A stretch of DNA of 64,000 nucleotides from Cantharellus purpuraceus (Eukaryota > Basidiomycota > Agaricomycetes > Cantharellales > Hydnaceae): positions 186,001 through 250,000 of the forward strand of contig JALBUN010000002.1 in assembly GCA_025174535.1 (NCBI GenBank), in the 5' to 3' direction. Position numbers and translations under genes: made by a program. Shown here piece after piece: positions 26,061 through 38,060 of the stretch (position 1 is the stretch's first letter; each line of letters begins with the position of its first letter). Below the pieces are notes generated by a model, which saw only the letters and a program-made list of their open reading frames with translations, did not search any database and was not told the origin of the DNA.

Positions 26061-27661
26061 TCATCTGTGTGCGCATGCAATGACCTCCTGGACAGCCTCC
26101 TTAAAAATCTTAACTCCCTGTGCAAGCTCCTCTTTGGAGATTACCAATGCTGGAATAAATCGGATTACTTCGAACACTGACGTGGTCAGTATGAGTAACC
26201 CTTTTTCCTGGCAGAGCTGTGAGATTTTGTTGGCCAATCCAGACGTGTTCGAGGCGCCACTCGCAGGGTCATTGGATGAGTTTCCGGGTGACTTAAATTC
26301 CACAGCAACCATGAGGCCCTGTCCACGAACCTCAGCAATGTAGGGTGCCGTCTTGGGGTTCGTGCGTAACTCGTGTAATGCCTCGAATAGCTCTGAGGAT
26401 CTGGAAAAAAAGATTACTCCTATGCGTCAACACGTAGTGGTCAAATTATACCTCGCTTGAACATTGGCCAGAACACTCTCCTCCTGCATTACCTCTGCAC
26501 AGGCAACTCCGGCAGCACAAGCTACCGCATTTCCTGCATAGGTACCACCCACGCTTCCTGGCGCTTGGGTATCCATGAGCTCTCGGGAGCTCACAATCCC
26601 ACTCAGAGGAAATCCATTCGCAATTCCCTTCGCCATTATCATGATATCTGGGCGAACCTTGCTGTACTCGATAGCAAAGTACTTTCCAGTTCGGCCAAAA
26701 CCACTCTGAACTTCGTCGACAATGAGAAGTATGCCGTACTTGTCACAGACATTGCGTAAACCCCGGACGAAGGCAGGAGGTGCAGGGACATAGCCACCTT
26801 CGCCTAGGACTGGTTCCAAGATAATAGCGGCCGTATCATGTGGCCTTGTCTGCTGCGAAAACAGGAGGTCTAACTGCCAGAGGGATTGGCGGGTGAGCTC
26901 TTCTTCGGAGGTAGATGCTGGAAGAGAGTGTTGGTGCCAATACGGGAATGCGGTTGTGAAGACACCGGGCTAAGAAGGAATATGAGATGAGTATAATTTA
27001 ATTTGCCAGCTCACCATCAATGGAGCAACGCCTTGGCTGTAAATCGTCTTACTCCTTGTTAAGGCCATGGCGCCAAATGTTCTTCCATGGTATGCCCCTA
27101 GTTACACACGCTGCAGTGAGATCACCAATGGAAGCCAGTACTAGCTATTAACCTTGCATGGTTATGATATTCTGTCTTTTAGTGGCCGTTCGCGCCAGCT
27201 TAATGGCAGCCTCTACAGCTTCAGAACCCGAGTTCCAGAAGAAAAAGGTATCCAGGGAGTGATGAGGCATAACAGGTTGCAGTTTCTGAATCAGACGGAG
27301 GTATGGTTCATGGAAGGCAATGCTGCACTAGGGTGAACGACTTTTATTATTCCAGAACATAAACAGTCAAACCTTATACCTACCTGAATATGTGTGGCTT
27401 TGCTGCATTGCTCGGCTGCTGCGCGACTCACTTTCGGATGACAGTGACCTGATTACCTCGTGCATTCAACCATACGTATTGCAGATAATCTTCAAGCGTA
27501 CCCAGATTGGTTACACCAATTCCACAGGTAAAGTCTAGCAACTTTCTGCCGTCCTCAAGCTGAACATGGGATCCTTTGGCGCTTGTAATCACAGTGTTAG
27601 CCAAACGATTGATTCCTCGCGCGACATGGCGTTGTCCAAATTGAACGAGAGAGGCAGCCAT
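26061..27661 (-). CDS. UGA1: class III aminotransferase, probably 4-aminobutyrate aminotransferase
   Basis: PLP enzyme moving the omega-amino group of GABA (or a similar omega-amino acid) to 2-oxoglutarate. Exons in order: MAASLVQFGQRHVARGINRL with LLDFTCGIGVTNLG at the start (27661), small middle exons, a large exon with the PLP-pocket motif LLIVDEVQSGFGRTGKYFAI and the lysine of IMIMAKGIANGFPLSG (about 26770-26610), then GSVGGTYAGNAVACAAGVAC, and a C-terminal exon ending FKEAVQEVIACAHR at 26061. No mitochondrial presequence is visible, so it is probably cytosolic. Acetylornithine or another omega-aminotransferase activity cannot be excluded. Confidence 0.87.
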
Positions 27662-28267
27662 GGAGGACTCAGAGTTGGTATATGATAGTGATATAGAAGA
27701 TGGGAACTCGAGGCTGATCCTATTTCACACTATGCGACGTAACTAGATATATCCCCGCTTCGTCTTACGTACGTCATAATATCTGACATCTCTTGATCTG
27801 TGAGATGCTAATCTTGCACGAGACCCTCCATTTTAACGTTAGCACCGATCGAGCGTCTGTCATTAGGTTGACAATGGGTTGGCTACAACTCCCAGGACTG
27901 CATTCATAGGTGTCGATATTTTACAACACCCACTGTAGTTATTGTGAAGATCCAGATAATGAGAGAGCAGGCCAGCAATGCGTTAGGCCAGCAGATCACG
28001 CGCGGTCTTCACTCAAACCAGCTCAAGCTTCATCTCGACTGCATGCTTGATGACGAGATCCCTAACTTACAAGCATATGCAGAAGATATGGAGAGCAACA
28101 ATGCGATTGAACCATGTGATGGGAAAGTTTACTTGCTTGCATGAGACGTTATTTATCGTTACCGTAACGTTCATGCCAATCGTGAAACAGGACACCAAAA
28201 CGAATTGATCATTAAGGAAAATCGACGGTCGCTCAAAATCGGACCAGCGATGCAATGCTAGAGTGTT
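27662..28267. other. intergenic, no gene recognised
   Basis: Between the aminotransferase start and the Rax2 end, both on the minus strand. A 66-codon open frame on + at 27944-28144 has no recognisable features and is probably chance. Confidence 0.45.
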
Positions 28268-31200
28268 TTAGTACAAGTATGACGCTGGAATAACCCCTTC
28301 ACGTCCGGTATTCGGGTCTCGTGCATACCACCATCTGCCAGAGTACATGTCAGAAGCAAAACAGAGATGCAATAAAGATGAACACTTACGCAGGATCCCG
28401 ATCATCCAAAACAATTACCTGGGCTCCTGCCGATAACGGCAATTCACCCTCACCATCTCCATCAAAAGAATATCGCACATGCGTTGGTCGCGCCATCTCC
28501 TCCCCTTCATTCTGCAATGTCCCAAGTGCCGCGTCAATGGGGGTGTCCGTAGACCGAATGTAAGGAGCTTGTTCATGTTCTGCAGCAAAAGTCTCTGACC
28601 CCGGTGATCCAACATCCTGCTGATCGGCCTTCTTTTGATCAAAAGGTGTATCAACTCCTGCGCCAATGATTGTTCCCCGTGTGGCTGCATTGATATGTTC
28701 AAGGAGCGACGATGGACGATGAAGGCTGTCATCATCATACTCCGCTGGATCGATTTTCCCACTGTCGTGATCACGGCGTGAGAGCAACGTCCACAAGATG
28801 CCGATGAGAAGGAGGAAAAAGACGATTCCAGTGGCAATGGCGATTGAAATTAAGATGACAACACCAATAGGTAAGAAATCTGTTCAAGACTTTAGCATGC
28901 ATTTCATCATCTCCCTGACAGGTAGAAAGCACTTACGGCGCTGATTAAAACTGAAGGTGGTGAGAGAACGGAAGAATTGTGACACAAATCCAGACCCCCC
29001 TGAGGGTGAAGTAGATACAATGTAAGGGAAGAAATCTTGCCCGTCAAAGAGAGCAGAGGAGACATTCCCGAAAGTGTCTGATGCGAGCGAGCCAGATATA
29101 AGGAGCATACGGTCCGATTCGATTATTCCATTCGAGGAGTGAGTATCCTGAAGCGGCACCATAGAGAGTTGGGAAACCGAAGTTGGACTGTGGAACGTAG
29201 ATCCTACGATAACGCCTCGCATTAGCAGAGTAAAGTAAGACATAATTCTGACCAACCTAGAGTTTTCCATGCAACACCATTCCAAAACGTCAGGAAGGGC
29301 GCCGACCCGTCAGAAGAACTACGAATTCGTCGTAAACGATTAGCAGTTACTGGGGCTATAAGCTTGTCCTACCTTCCGGCCGCAAATATGCTACTGGCAT
29401 TGCCATTATCCACTTCACAAGCTGTCACCGGACCTGGTATTTGTGAGCCTTGTCCAACTGGTGACCATGTGTTGTTTGTAAAGCTGTATGCAGCAATGTT
29501 TGAAGGGCTGCCATCAGGTAAAACGATAGAGCCCCCAGCCACAAGAAGAGTAGGGTTGGACTTATGAACGTCCTGAATAAGCATTGGACAATCCTGGTTG
29601 TAATGACCACCTACAGTATACACAACGCAGGAAACCTCTCCGTTAATACCTTGTCCAAGCTGACTCCACTGCTTCAATAAAGTGTCGAACTGACAGATAC
29701 CCTGGCACGGTAGGGATCCAGCCGCACCAAAAGTTCCAGCTACAACAACGGTATCTGTCTTCGACGGTGGTACTGTGATCGATCGAACAACAACCTCTGA
29801 ACCTATCAAGATAAGAGGGGATAAGGACATGATTAATATAGTATGAATGTGCATACCCTGCAAAGCTTGAAAAGACGTGTCCCATTGCTGTCCTGCCAAA
29901 TCATATATAGCTAAACCATCCCCTTGCGTTCCGGACAATGTGAACTGGCCACCGACGAATAAGGTATTATTGAACACTTGTAACGCCCGCACGGTTCCAT
30001 TGATTTGAGCCCCTCTGGTCCCAATTACATTCGCCTTAGAAGCATCGTAGAATGCAACGCTCTGGGCTGTCAACGATCCTGACGGGAAGGAGAAATTACC
30101 TCCTATAATAGCCATCTGGGCAGAGGACGATGTGTTCTTCCAAAAAGCACCTGCCAGTACCGCAGGTGCAGGTGCAGAGGGAAATGCAGGGAGAGGGCTT
30201 GGCTGATTCGAATTCTGACGAGCAAAGAATCGTGTCAAACTTATTGAGCCCAGCCATGAAGACCGACGGAAGCTGCGACGTTTAGAAGCCACTCCCGTGG
30301 AAACAGTTATCGAGTCTAACTGTACAGTCAAGGGCGTGATCGTCGGTTGGCCATTCGCTTGTTTACCATTGGAGATCATGGCGAATCCATCAGCTCCAAA
30401 CTCTCGAGAAGACGTAACGCTCCCAGCGAGGAACTCTGGGGCAGACCCTGTGCCATTAGCGACAAAAGCCATGCTACCAGTGAGGAAACCACCCGGATTA
30501 ACCCAGGTACCATTCCCAATGTCCCAAGTAGCGAATCCCACAGCAGTGGCACCAGAAGTAGAGTTGGGAGAGGAAGGAAGCTGCGTAAAGTTACCCACTA
30601 CGTCAAGTTTGCTATGGGCTACGTTGATGCTTGTAACAGCGCCATTGACACCGGCCTGTAGCGCGATCCACTTATCGTTTTGAACATCATATTGAACAAC
30701 ACCACGGAAAGCTCCACTTCCTGTACCCGAAGGTGTATCCAGGAATGCGCCGCCAACATACAGTGTATCACCAACAATACCAAGCGAATTGACGGGGCCA
30801 TTCAACCCTCCGCCTGCCAATCCAGTCAAAGAGTTGCCTTTAAAAGCGACGATATTGGCCAGACCAGAAGAGAGTGTGAAACTCCCGCCAACAAAAATGG
30901 TGCCCGACATGTGAGTAGCCACTGTATTGATGATGAAAGGAACGTTGGCAGATGTATTGTTGCCTAGCGCAGAGAAGAGTTGCAGGCCAAGTGCGTCGTT
31001 GGAAGTTTCGCTTGAGTTGGGAATAACACCTGTTGCATCTAAGTTGCCCTGTCCACTTAAGTTCCATTCAAAGAATCCGAAACCTCGCTTCACTCCCTCC
31101 GCATTGGTGCCATTGATCCCCGAACCCGTGATCCCGGTGGTGTTTACGGATGTAAGCACAAGTTGCACCCTGTCGGCTACTAGTTCAAACTTGCCGTTCT

Positions 31201-32905
31201 GTCCACCACCCACAGGCTGATCCGCAAGTTGCAACGTGATGCTAGTTTGAAAGTTAGGGCCTGAGGGAAATATAGGGCCACGATATATGCCAGTAGTCAT
31301 ATCAGTTGTCACATCCTGGCGGACAGTTGTAACAACTGGTGGGAGTCCGCCTCCAGGAGAAACGGTAACTTTAACTGAGGTACGCTGGGGGCAGTCCTGG
31401 AGGTTGGTGCACCCAGGAATAAGTAAATTGATATCATAGTCTCCCGAGGCCGAGACGTATGGCATCCATGTAATCGAGGGCGATGCAGAGGACGGTGTTC
31501 CGACATTGACGGTGGACACTAGAATGGGTTGTGTCGTACCAGGAATAGATGTTGTAGCTTCTATAGTTGCCCATGCACCTGACTGCGTTGAGGTTGATGC
31601 ACCAGGGGAGAAACATGACGGTTGATTTTGACTAGGTACGGCGGAAGCAAATGCACCACTGGAGAGCAGCTGCAAGATATGGAGCCCAGATCCTGCACCT
31701 TGCCACTGGCTCAGAGTGATTTGAAGACCGGTAAGCGACTGCGGAACACCATCGAATAGAAAGTCCTGGTATAGGACTGACGGGTCTGTCCCGAGAGGGC
31801 AAGACGTTGAACATGTCTGATTGCGCAGCGTCACCGGATCCACATAGTTAAACGTCAGGGGTTGATTGTCTGGAATCGTCAATACACTAGGAACTTTGAG
31901 GTTACAATTGACAAGATGATGCTCGTCTAAAACTTACCTGAACGCGGTAGTGCCTCGACCCTCTACAAATGTATTGCCAAGCCGTAAACCGCTCGCCGTG
32001 GAAAATTGAAATGTCCGTACAGTGAGTTGCGCTGTTGATCCATCCTGTGCTAACCAGGTGTTTCCTGGGCCATCAGCTCCCGCTGGGCAAAGGATATTGG
32101 AGATATTAGAGAACTCGAGACGAATGTTGCTTGGCAATGCATTTATTTGTGTGCCAGCACTGGTAAGAGGAATCGGGACAAGCGAAGATGAGAATGGTGT
32201 TGCGCCAATGGAAAATGGTACGTTTGGATTATTGGTACCATTCGGCGTGGGGATGCCAGACTGGAACGCAGTCAGAAAGGAGCCCGCCAAATAGAGGCTT
32301 GATGCAGAGGGATTGGAAGTGATGGATTGTACTCGGCCAGCTGCACCAGCCAGGCCACCGAACGGAGGTGGCGCCCATGAGCTCCCTTTCACATTGTACA
32401 CAGCGACGCCCCCTTTGTACCCACTTGATCCAGAGGTGGAAACAGGAGCATGAAATGCACCTCCAGCCCAGATATTGCCTCCAGACTGATCGCAATACAT
32501 GGCATCAACCTCACCATCTAAACCCCCGGCCAAAGATGCGAAAGCACCTGTCGAGGGTGTGTACGAAACGATGTTGCTTGTTGCCGTGTTGCCAATGGAA
32601 CTAAAGGATCCACCCAGATAATATGTATCGCCAACAGCGCAACCAGCTATCACACGACCGCCTGAATTCGTGGATGCAACGGGGGACAAGGAGCCATCAA
32701 CCCCTCGTGACAGGAGGGTCGCAGTCGAGGGATTGAAGGAGAACGATGAGTTGTCGAATAGGTCAAAACCTGCGAATGAACCAGCCAGGCCGACCATGCC
32801 CATGCGGTCAAAGTCGACCTTTGGCAAAGCCGCCAAGACGGCATTGCTTGCGCAAAGAATATGGATGAGAGTGAGATACCTTGGTTGACGTTTTCTTGAG
32901 GTCAT
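28268..32905 (-). CDS. RAX2: Rax2-like cortical polarity marker with C-terminal SH3 domain
   Basis: Rax2 is a large glycosylated membrane protein marking sites of polarised growth or budding. The start at 32905 has a signal peptide (LTLIHILCASNAVLAALPK). The extracellular part, about 1,300 residues over exons 32905-31934, 31882-29369 and 29285-28884, has many kelch-like blades: YYLGGSFSSIGNTATSNIV, LYVGGAFLDTPSGTGSGAF, IFVGGSFTLSSGLANIVAF, LFVGGQFTLSGTQGDGLAIY. One membrane segment (GVVILISIAIATGIVFFLLL, about 28868-28805) follows. The cytosolic tail ends with VRYSFDGDGEGELPLSAGAQ and VIVLDDRDPA, joined over an intron to WWYARDPNTGREGVIPASYL and stop at 28268: a complete SH3 fold pattern (ALYDF-like, WW, P-x-x-Y). 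Confidence 0.88.
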
Positions 32906-33440
32906 TGCGGATAAGGGAGACTATGCATAAAAGGGTGGGGTATACGTAGGAGGAAATAAGAACAGCGACCCTGTGGTCTGAAAGAACGAACGCGCTTGAG
33001 CGGAGGAGCGAGTTGTTGCTCTTGTGATGAAATCTCAGCGACTTATGTGCGAAACTATGTTGTTTACACTAGGTTTGAGCCCACAAGCACCCACGGAAGC
33101 GGTTTCCCTACCTAACAAGGCGTATCGTTACTCAAATTAGAGGACACCTCGTAATTTGGGAAGTAACTCGAACTAGGATCTGCAGCAGGTACCATCTATG
33201 GATTCTTTTTGCCTTTTGCTTTCATTGTTATATTCCAGTTACTTTACATGTCAACAAAAGTTTTGACCCTCGGCACGTGATTGCTGTGGCAGAGTATATG
33301 TCGACTTTAATTTGACTGATTCGTAGTTTGATTCGCGAGGTCATGCATAATTGTTGATTCCTGAACGTGTCTCTTTGGAACCCTGGATCAAATAGGTACT
33401 ACATATCTTGTCTGCGATGGTTTCAGATCAAAGGCGCTCC
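32906..33440. other. intergenic, Rax2 promoter side
   Basis: Lies between the Rax2 start and the 3' end of a small unknown gene, both minus. No coding pattern seen. Confidence 0.5.
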
Positions 33441-33788
33441 TCAAAGAATCTGCAGGTTGTTTCGCCCCTCATCCTCGACAAAATGCTTGGCACTTCGGAC
33501 GCACGCTTTCAGCCTATCGAAACGAAGAAGTTTGACACTATCCTCGACCTCACCGATGGCTGCTGTAATTCGAGCGATCTCTTGCGTCATTTCGGCGTTG
33601 ATCTTGTCGAGCAGGGTGAACAAGTCTTCAGCGGTGACGCTATGCATGGGGGTGCGCGACAAAGATACTGGGTCGTTGGTTGAAAGACAAGTATCTTTGA
33701 CAGGGATTTGGGCAATCGTGTTAGTTGCTGACAAAGGAGAAAGGTCGGGCAGCGTGCTTGATGTGATATGACGGTGGGGAGGCTGCAT
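33441..33788 (-). CDS. hypothetical protein with C-terminal coiled coil
   Basis: A single 115-codon open frame from ATG at 33788 to a stop at 33441. The first half is Ser/Thr/Pro-rich. The second half, LFTLLDKINAEMTQEIARIT then IGEVEDSVKLLRFDRLKACV, has heptad spacing of hydrophobic residues and reads like a short coiled coil. Composition and codon use look genuinely coding. I do not recognise a family. It is divergent from the next gene (+). Confidence 0.55.
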   Translation of the reverse strand: MQPPHRHITSSTLPDLSPLSATNTIAQIPVKDTCLSTNDPVSLSRTPMHSVTAEDLFTLLDKINAEMTQEIARITAAIGEVEDSVKLLRFDRLKACVRSAKHFVEDEGRNNLQIL

Positions 33789-34143
33789 TCTTGGCTTAAT
33801 GCTGTGTACAACAATGAAGGGGCAGACCGCGACTTACAAAGACTTTAAGCACCTCTCTCAACCAGCCCCGAGTCAGCCACAAACCGAGTACATTGAGATC
33901 ACAGAACTGTCAGCTCGATACCACTAACAGAGGTTGACCTGAAATCAGTTATAGTAGCAGTAAGCCAGCCTTCATCGACATTGACAATAAAATCGCAAGG
34001 ATCACTAGCTCTATTGTGATGCACAAAGAGCTCAATACGCAATGAAATGTTCGAAGGCACGTAAGGTCATTGAAAGTCATGACAGTATAAACATGTTGTC
34101 ACAAATCCCTGAGGTTCACAGGTCACACTCCACCATCCGCACT
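33789..34143. other. divergent intergenic region
   Basis: Shared 5' region of the small coiled-coil gene (-) and the mitochondrial protein gene (+). No gene seen. Confidence 0.45.
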
Positions 34144-34590
34144 ATGCCACTCGCCCGCCAAAGGGTGCTTGGCCTGTGTCGCAGGTCGACTCGCATATCA
34201 CTCCCAGCTAGTCAGATCAGGCATTCATCTTCTGACCCGCACTCACACTATGAGGATGCCAATGTCTATCCGGAAGAAAGTGTGTCACGACTGGCCTTGG
34301 GTCCTCTCTGGCTTAAGAAATTCACCTCACCTTTAGGCTTCAACACGCCTTTCTGGCGCAACACTGTCATACTCACCCTTCTGGGCTTCGGCATTTATAA
34401 TCTCGCTCCGTACATTGACAAAGACGGATCCTATATCACACGCTACATTCAACACTACGGAACACCCAGTCATGAGTGGACCCGCATCAATAACAAGCAC
34501 CTTGAGCTCAGTGTCGACGCAGCGCAGACACAGCTGCTTATTGGAAGTGCTATGCGCCCTCATATATTGAGGATGCGCAGTCCGTCGTGA
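34144..34590 (+). CDS. probable mitochondrial complex I accessory subunit (17.8 kDa-like)
   Basis: From ATG at 34144 the protein begins MPLARQRVLGLCRRSTRISL, an arginine-rich presequence. It is followed by an acidic/His stretch (SSSDPHSHYEDANVYPEES), a single membrane segment (WRNTVILTLLGFGIYNLAPY) and a tail reading HEWTRINNKHLELSVDAAQT with RPHILRMRSPS at the end. Size (148 residues), one TM and the tail pattern resemble the fungal NADH-ubiquinone oxidoreductase 17.8 kDa subunit, by recollection only. The mitochondrial inner-membrane location is better supported than the name. Two in-frame ATGs upstream (34042, 34093) would add residues but spoil the presequence. Confidence 0.55.
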   Translation: MPLARQRVLGLCRRSTRISLPASQIRHSSSDPHSHYEDANVYPEESVSRLALGPLWLKKFTSPLGFNTPFWRNTVILTLLGFGIYNLAPYIDKDGSYITRYIQHYGTPSHEWTRINNKHLELSVDAAQTQLLIGSAMRPHILRMRSPS

Positions 34591-34858
34591 GATTTTACAT
34601 CCAACTCCCGTTTTAGTATATTTCACCAAGCTTCTTGCGTATCAGCTCCATGGACTTCGCATCACCCCACAACATTGCAGTGGGAAGTCAAACGGATGTC
34701 AGTAATGTTGTTGTAAAGAAAGATGACACTTGGGCAACTTAGTACCTGCGCTTGCAAATAGAGACTGGATATCTTCCGCTGAACATATTTATTGAGTCTA
34801 AAGTAAACAAAAGCGTAGGATGAAAGCTGTGTGGTATGCAGATTGGTGAGATATATAC

Positions 34859-35970
34859 TTAAACTGCTATGTAGCCCCGCCGTGAACCCCCTTGCCGTCC
34901 GGGACGCAGGGTGGAGCATAAATGCTCCATAAAGTCTCGGACTAAGTATGGCACATCCCGCCAGAAATCTCGGTGTCTATCGTCATATATCAGTTACAGG
35001 AAGAAGAGATAGTGGCGAATGCATACGGTACTAGATCCCAACCAGTTGCTCCAAAATTATTGTAGTTATAATATGCCCCAACTGCAAAGTATCCCAAGAA
35101 TGAGATAAATAGTCTACCTACACGTTAGCTTCGCTGCAAATGAGACTTGACGTGCACATACAAAAGGAAGAACCATCCAACGCCACTTCCACTAGAACGA
35201 TCCTCATCCGTGTGCTTCTCTCCATCCCCATCGCTACCCCCGCCGCTACCCCCGTTATTGTCATCGCCTTTGCTAGAATTCGGGCATCCGGAGATGCTAC
35301 TCCACTCTACGCTAGCAATACCGTTAACATAGCCCACAAATATCGGATCGGAATCTCCATCCTGTGTACATAGCAACGTGAGGTTGAGTGACTGAGGCAC
35401 AGGTAAAGATTTAGGTGGGTAGGAAGGCCCATGTAGCTGAATCGACAGGCCAGCAGGCGCTGCAATATTTGAGCCTACAAGGATAACGATACAGAGCCAT
35501 GTTGCTCACAATGTAAAGTCACATATGAGGGCTTGAGAACCGACGTCTGTGCAAGGGGTATGACAGTCACAACTCGGTCATCTAGACCATCTTTCCTGTT
35601 TGTTTCTGTGAGACAAGCTCGTGTCCCCGCTGGGCACTACAAGCAGTTAAGCCGTCCCATTAAATCTGCACGCAAGCAGCCTTACCTGGTCTGCCTCTGC
35701 AACCTCCTCTTTTTGGGTAAGATCCTGACAGACGTTAAAACGGAGCTCATCATGTACACTAGAGGGTGGTGTTTCCCGAGTGCGCGTCACCGTGCGTTCG
35801 CTTGCCAACGACTTGAGGTCGTATGTGGCCCCCTCATAGGAGAATGTGTTGCAATCTAAAGAGTCCGACTCTTGTGCAAATGTTGATGTGGAAAGCACAA
35901 TGGAGAAAAGAGTAGAATAGATGAGATGACGATGTTGGAGATTGCACTGAGCCCTGCGATTCTTGGGCAT
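34859..35970 (-). CDS. ATG27: Autophagy-related protein 27 (Atg27)
   Basis: Single-pass membrane protein that cycles between Golgi, endosome and the phagophore site and helps Atg9 traffic. Exon 1 from 35970 has a signal peptide (LIYSTLFSIVLSTSTFA), then DCNTFSYEGATYDLKSLASE and HDELRFNVCQDL, the start of the lumenal MRH-like domain. Later exons give DDRVVTVIPLAQTSV, GLSIQLHGPSYPPKSL, LNLTLLCTQDGDSDPIFVGY and SVEWSSISGCPN. After a Gly/Ser/Asp-rich linker comes the membrane segment FFLLLFISFLGYFAVGAYYN, then FGATGWDLVPHRDFWRDVPY and LVRDFMEHL, a conserved tail, ending at TAA (34859-34861). The intron phases close all joins. The spliced order is the full Atg27 architecture. Confidence 0.9.
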
Positions 35971-36071
35971 TTCTTAGCGTTTAAAGAGGAGGTTGGATCA
36001 CTGACTAAGCAGAAGTGTGACGCGTCAGTTAGTGGCGTTCAAAGCCGCGTTCCTTTCTCCACTAGCTTGTC

Positions 36072-37859
36072 ATGTCCGGACTCGAGACACTTCTACCACT
36101 TATATACCATGAAAAGCAGCAGCCTGGGTCGCAGCTCTGTGCTCAGCACGCGCTAAACGCGATTCTACGTATGTGCCGTCTCCAGACTTGCCACCTCCGC
36201 CGTTCGCTGACTCTGCCTTGCTGCCAGAGGGAGACTACGTGTGTCTCCACTTGATGACTGGGGTTATCTGTTTTCTGATTTGTATGTTAGTTCTCAGCGC
36301 CAGATCTTGCTCAATTCGCGCAGCAGCTCGACAGGCTCGAGGGGTCTTTCAACGACGATGCCGGTCCAGTGAGCAATAACATGGACGACACAGGTAGAAT
36401 GTCGTCTTTTCCTTCTAATTATATATACAAGGAACGTCTACAGGTTTCTTTTCCGTGCAAGTGCTAGAAGGCGCTCTCAGAGTCTGGGGATTTACGTACG
36501 CTGGACATCCTCTACGCCGAGCTATATTGTTCACGTGTAGTTTGTAGCCTTGTACGGTGGAGAAGTCAAGATCTCCGCAACCAGCATGAACACCCCCAGT
36601 ATGTTTCACGCCGCCGCATTGCTCTTATCTGATCATGGTTGACTGCCATAGTTCTCAGATGGCATTCATTTTGAATCACCAACAGCATTGGTTCACTCTT
36701 CGGCGTTTCGGATCGCTAGATAACCCAGAGAACGGCCATTGGTATAATTTGAATTCATTTCTCAACGAGCCGGAGTGGGTAGGGAAGCTTTACCTTGGGA
36801 TGGTACTTTCGCAAGCTGAGGATGAAGGTAAAAGTAAACAGAATTTGTCCTTGGCTGCGAAATTCAATGGCTTGCCCAGGGTACTCTGTTTTTGCTGTAC
36901 TCCCGACTAGCGAAGAGGCAGATGCACCAAGAACATTGCCACACACAGAAGCGGACGATATAGCTTCCACGCTTCCTGAACCCACTTCGTCGCATATGAA
37001 CACGCGGCTTTCCACGCCTCATACTCCTGTGCCTGACATCGCAGGAGCTTCGTCGTCCAAGTCTCCCGCCCCGGTCTCGGGCTTTGAGAATGAAGACCTC
37101 GAACTTCAAGCAGCCTTGCAAGCTTCCCTGACGGGTGCAGGCCAGTATGACTATGTCCCTTTGGAACAGAGTACCTCTGCATCACGTACCACGTCACGCT
37201 TGCCAACGCCGCCAGACCCCTCGACAGAAGTTCCGGGAGCTCTATCGGACCCTGCTGACGATCCTGTTGCAGCAAGTATGGCTCGAAGCAAGGCCATCAT
37301 GCAACGGATGCAGCGGGAACAAGAGATGGCTCTACGGGAAGGCTACGACGAAGAGGTTGCCATGGGTTTTGGAGGCGCAGATGGTTTCATGACACGCCGT
37401 TCTAGCGAGCCCTCGCGGGGTTATGGGACGAAGACAGCAGGTGAAATGGAAGAAGAAGAGTCTATTCGGCGAGCAGTTGAAGAGAGCAGGACAGATGGGA
37501 CCGGTGTCGACGGTCATCAAGGAGTGATGGACGTCTCGGATGATAACGCAAGTCCACAGCCATCTATGCCTGCATCACGTCCTATACATCCACCCATGTC
37601 TGTATTACGCCCAATGGCGTCTGGGGACAGGGTGTATGATGACGAAGATTCAGAGCTTCAGGCGGCTTTGAAGGCCTCACTAGAAGGGTTGCCGGAGGGC
37701 TTTGTCGTGCCACCAACGCCACCGCGAGTAATTGCTTCCGCGGCAATCCCGAGTGTATCAGACGCGGTTGCATCTGAGTGTGATGAAGAGGAGGTCACAC
37801 CTGCAGAGATTAGTGCGGAGGAGATGAGACGACGACGACTAGCCCGCTTTGCTGGGTAA
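36072..37859 (+). CDS. ATXN3: Ataxin-3-like deubiquitinase (Josephin domain plus UIMs)
   Basis: Cysteine protease that trims ubiquitin chains. Exon 1 from 36072 gives LIYHEKQQPGSQLCAQHALN, with the catalytic Cys in QLCAQH. Splicing joins to QGDY and FSAPDLAQFAQQLDRLEGSF. A later exon has GFFSVQVLEGALRVWGFT. Near 36655-36750 come FILNHQQHWFTLRRFG (catalytic His) and GHWYNLNSFLNEPEWVGKLY (third catalytic residue, Asn). YSVFAVLP closes the Josephin fold. The C-terminal half holds ubiquitin-interacting motifs: EDLELQAALQASL (about 37095-37135), a weaker EESIRRAVEESR (about 37455-37490) and DSELQAALKASLEG (about 37648-37690). No polyglutamine tract. Stop at 37857-37859. Confidence 0.92.
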
Positions 37860-38013
37860 CTTAGAGTAACTTGTATATAATTATTCGAGCATACTCATAC
37901 GTAATCTCGGTCATGTGATAAAATTCATGACGCAAAATCCGTCTTCCGTTCAATAACTAACTGTCGGTTTTTTCTCGATGACGTCGGAAATGACTGCGAC
38001 CAACGTCAGAAAC

Positions 38014-38020
38014 TATATAA
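38014..38020 (+). promoter_or_regulatory. TATA box upstream of the BLI-3 type gene
   Basis: TATATAA lies 41-47 nt before the ATG at 38061. Such a canonical box is uncommon for the housekeeping genes here and fits an inducible promoter. Confidence 0.45.
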
Positions 38021-38060
38021 ACTCAAGGCTCCCAACCTTGGCAATTCAAACCCTACCATC

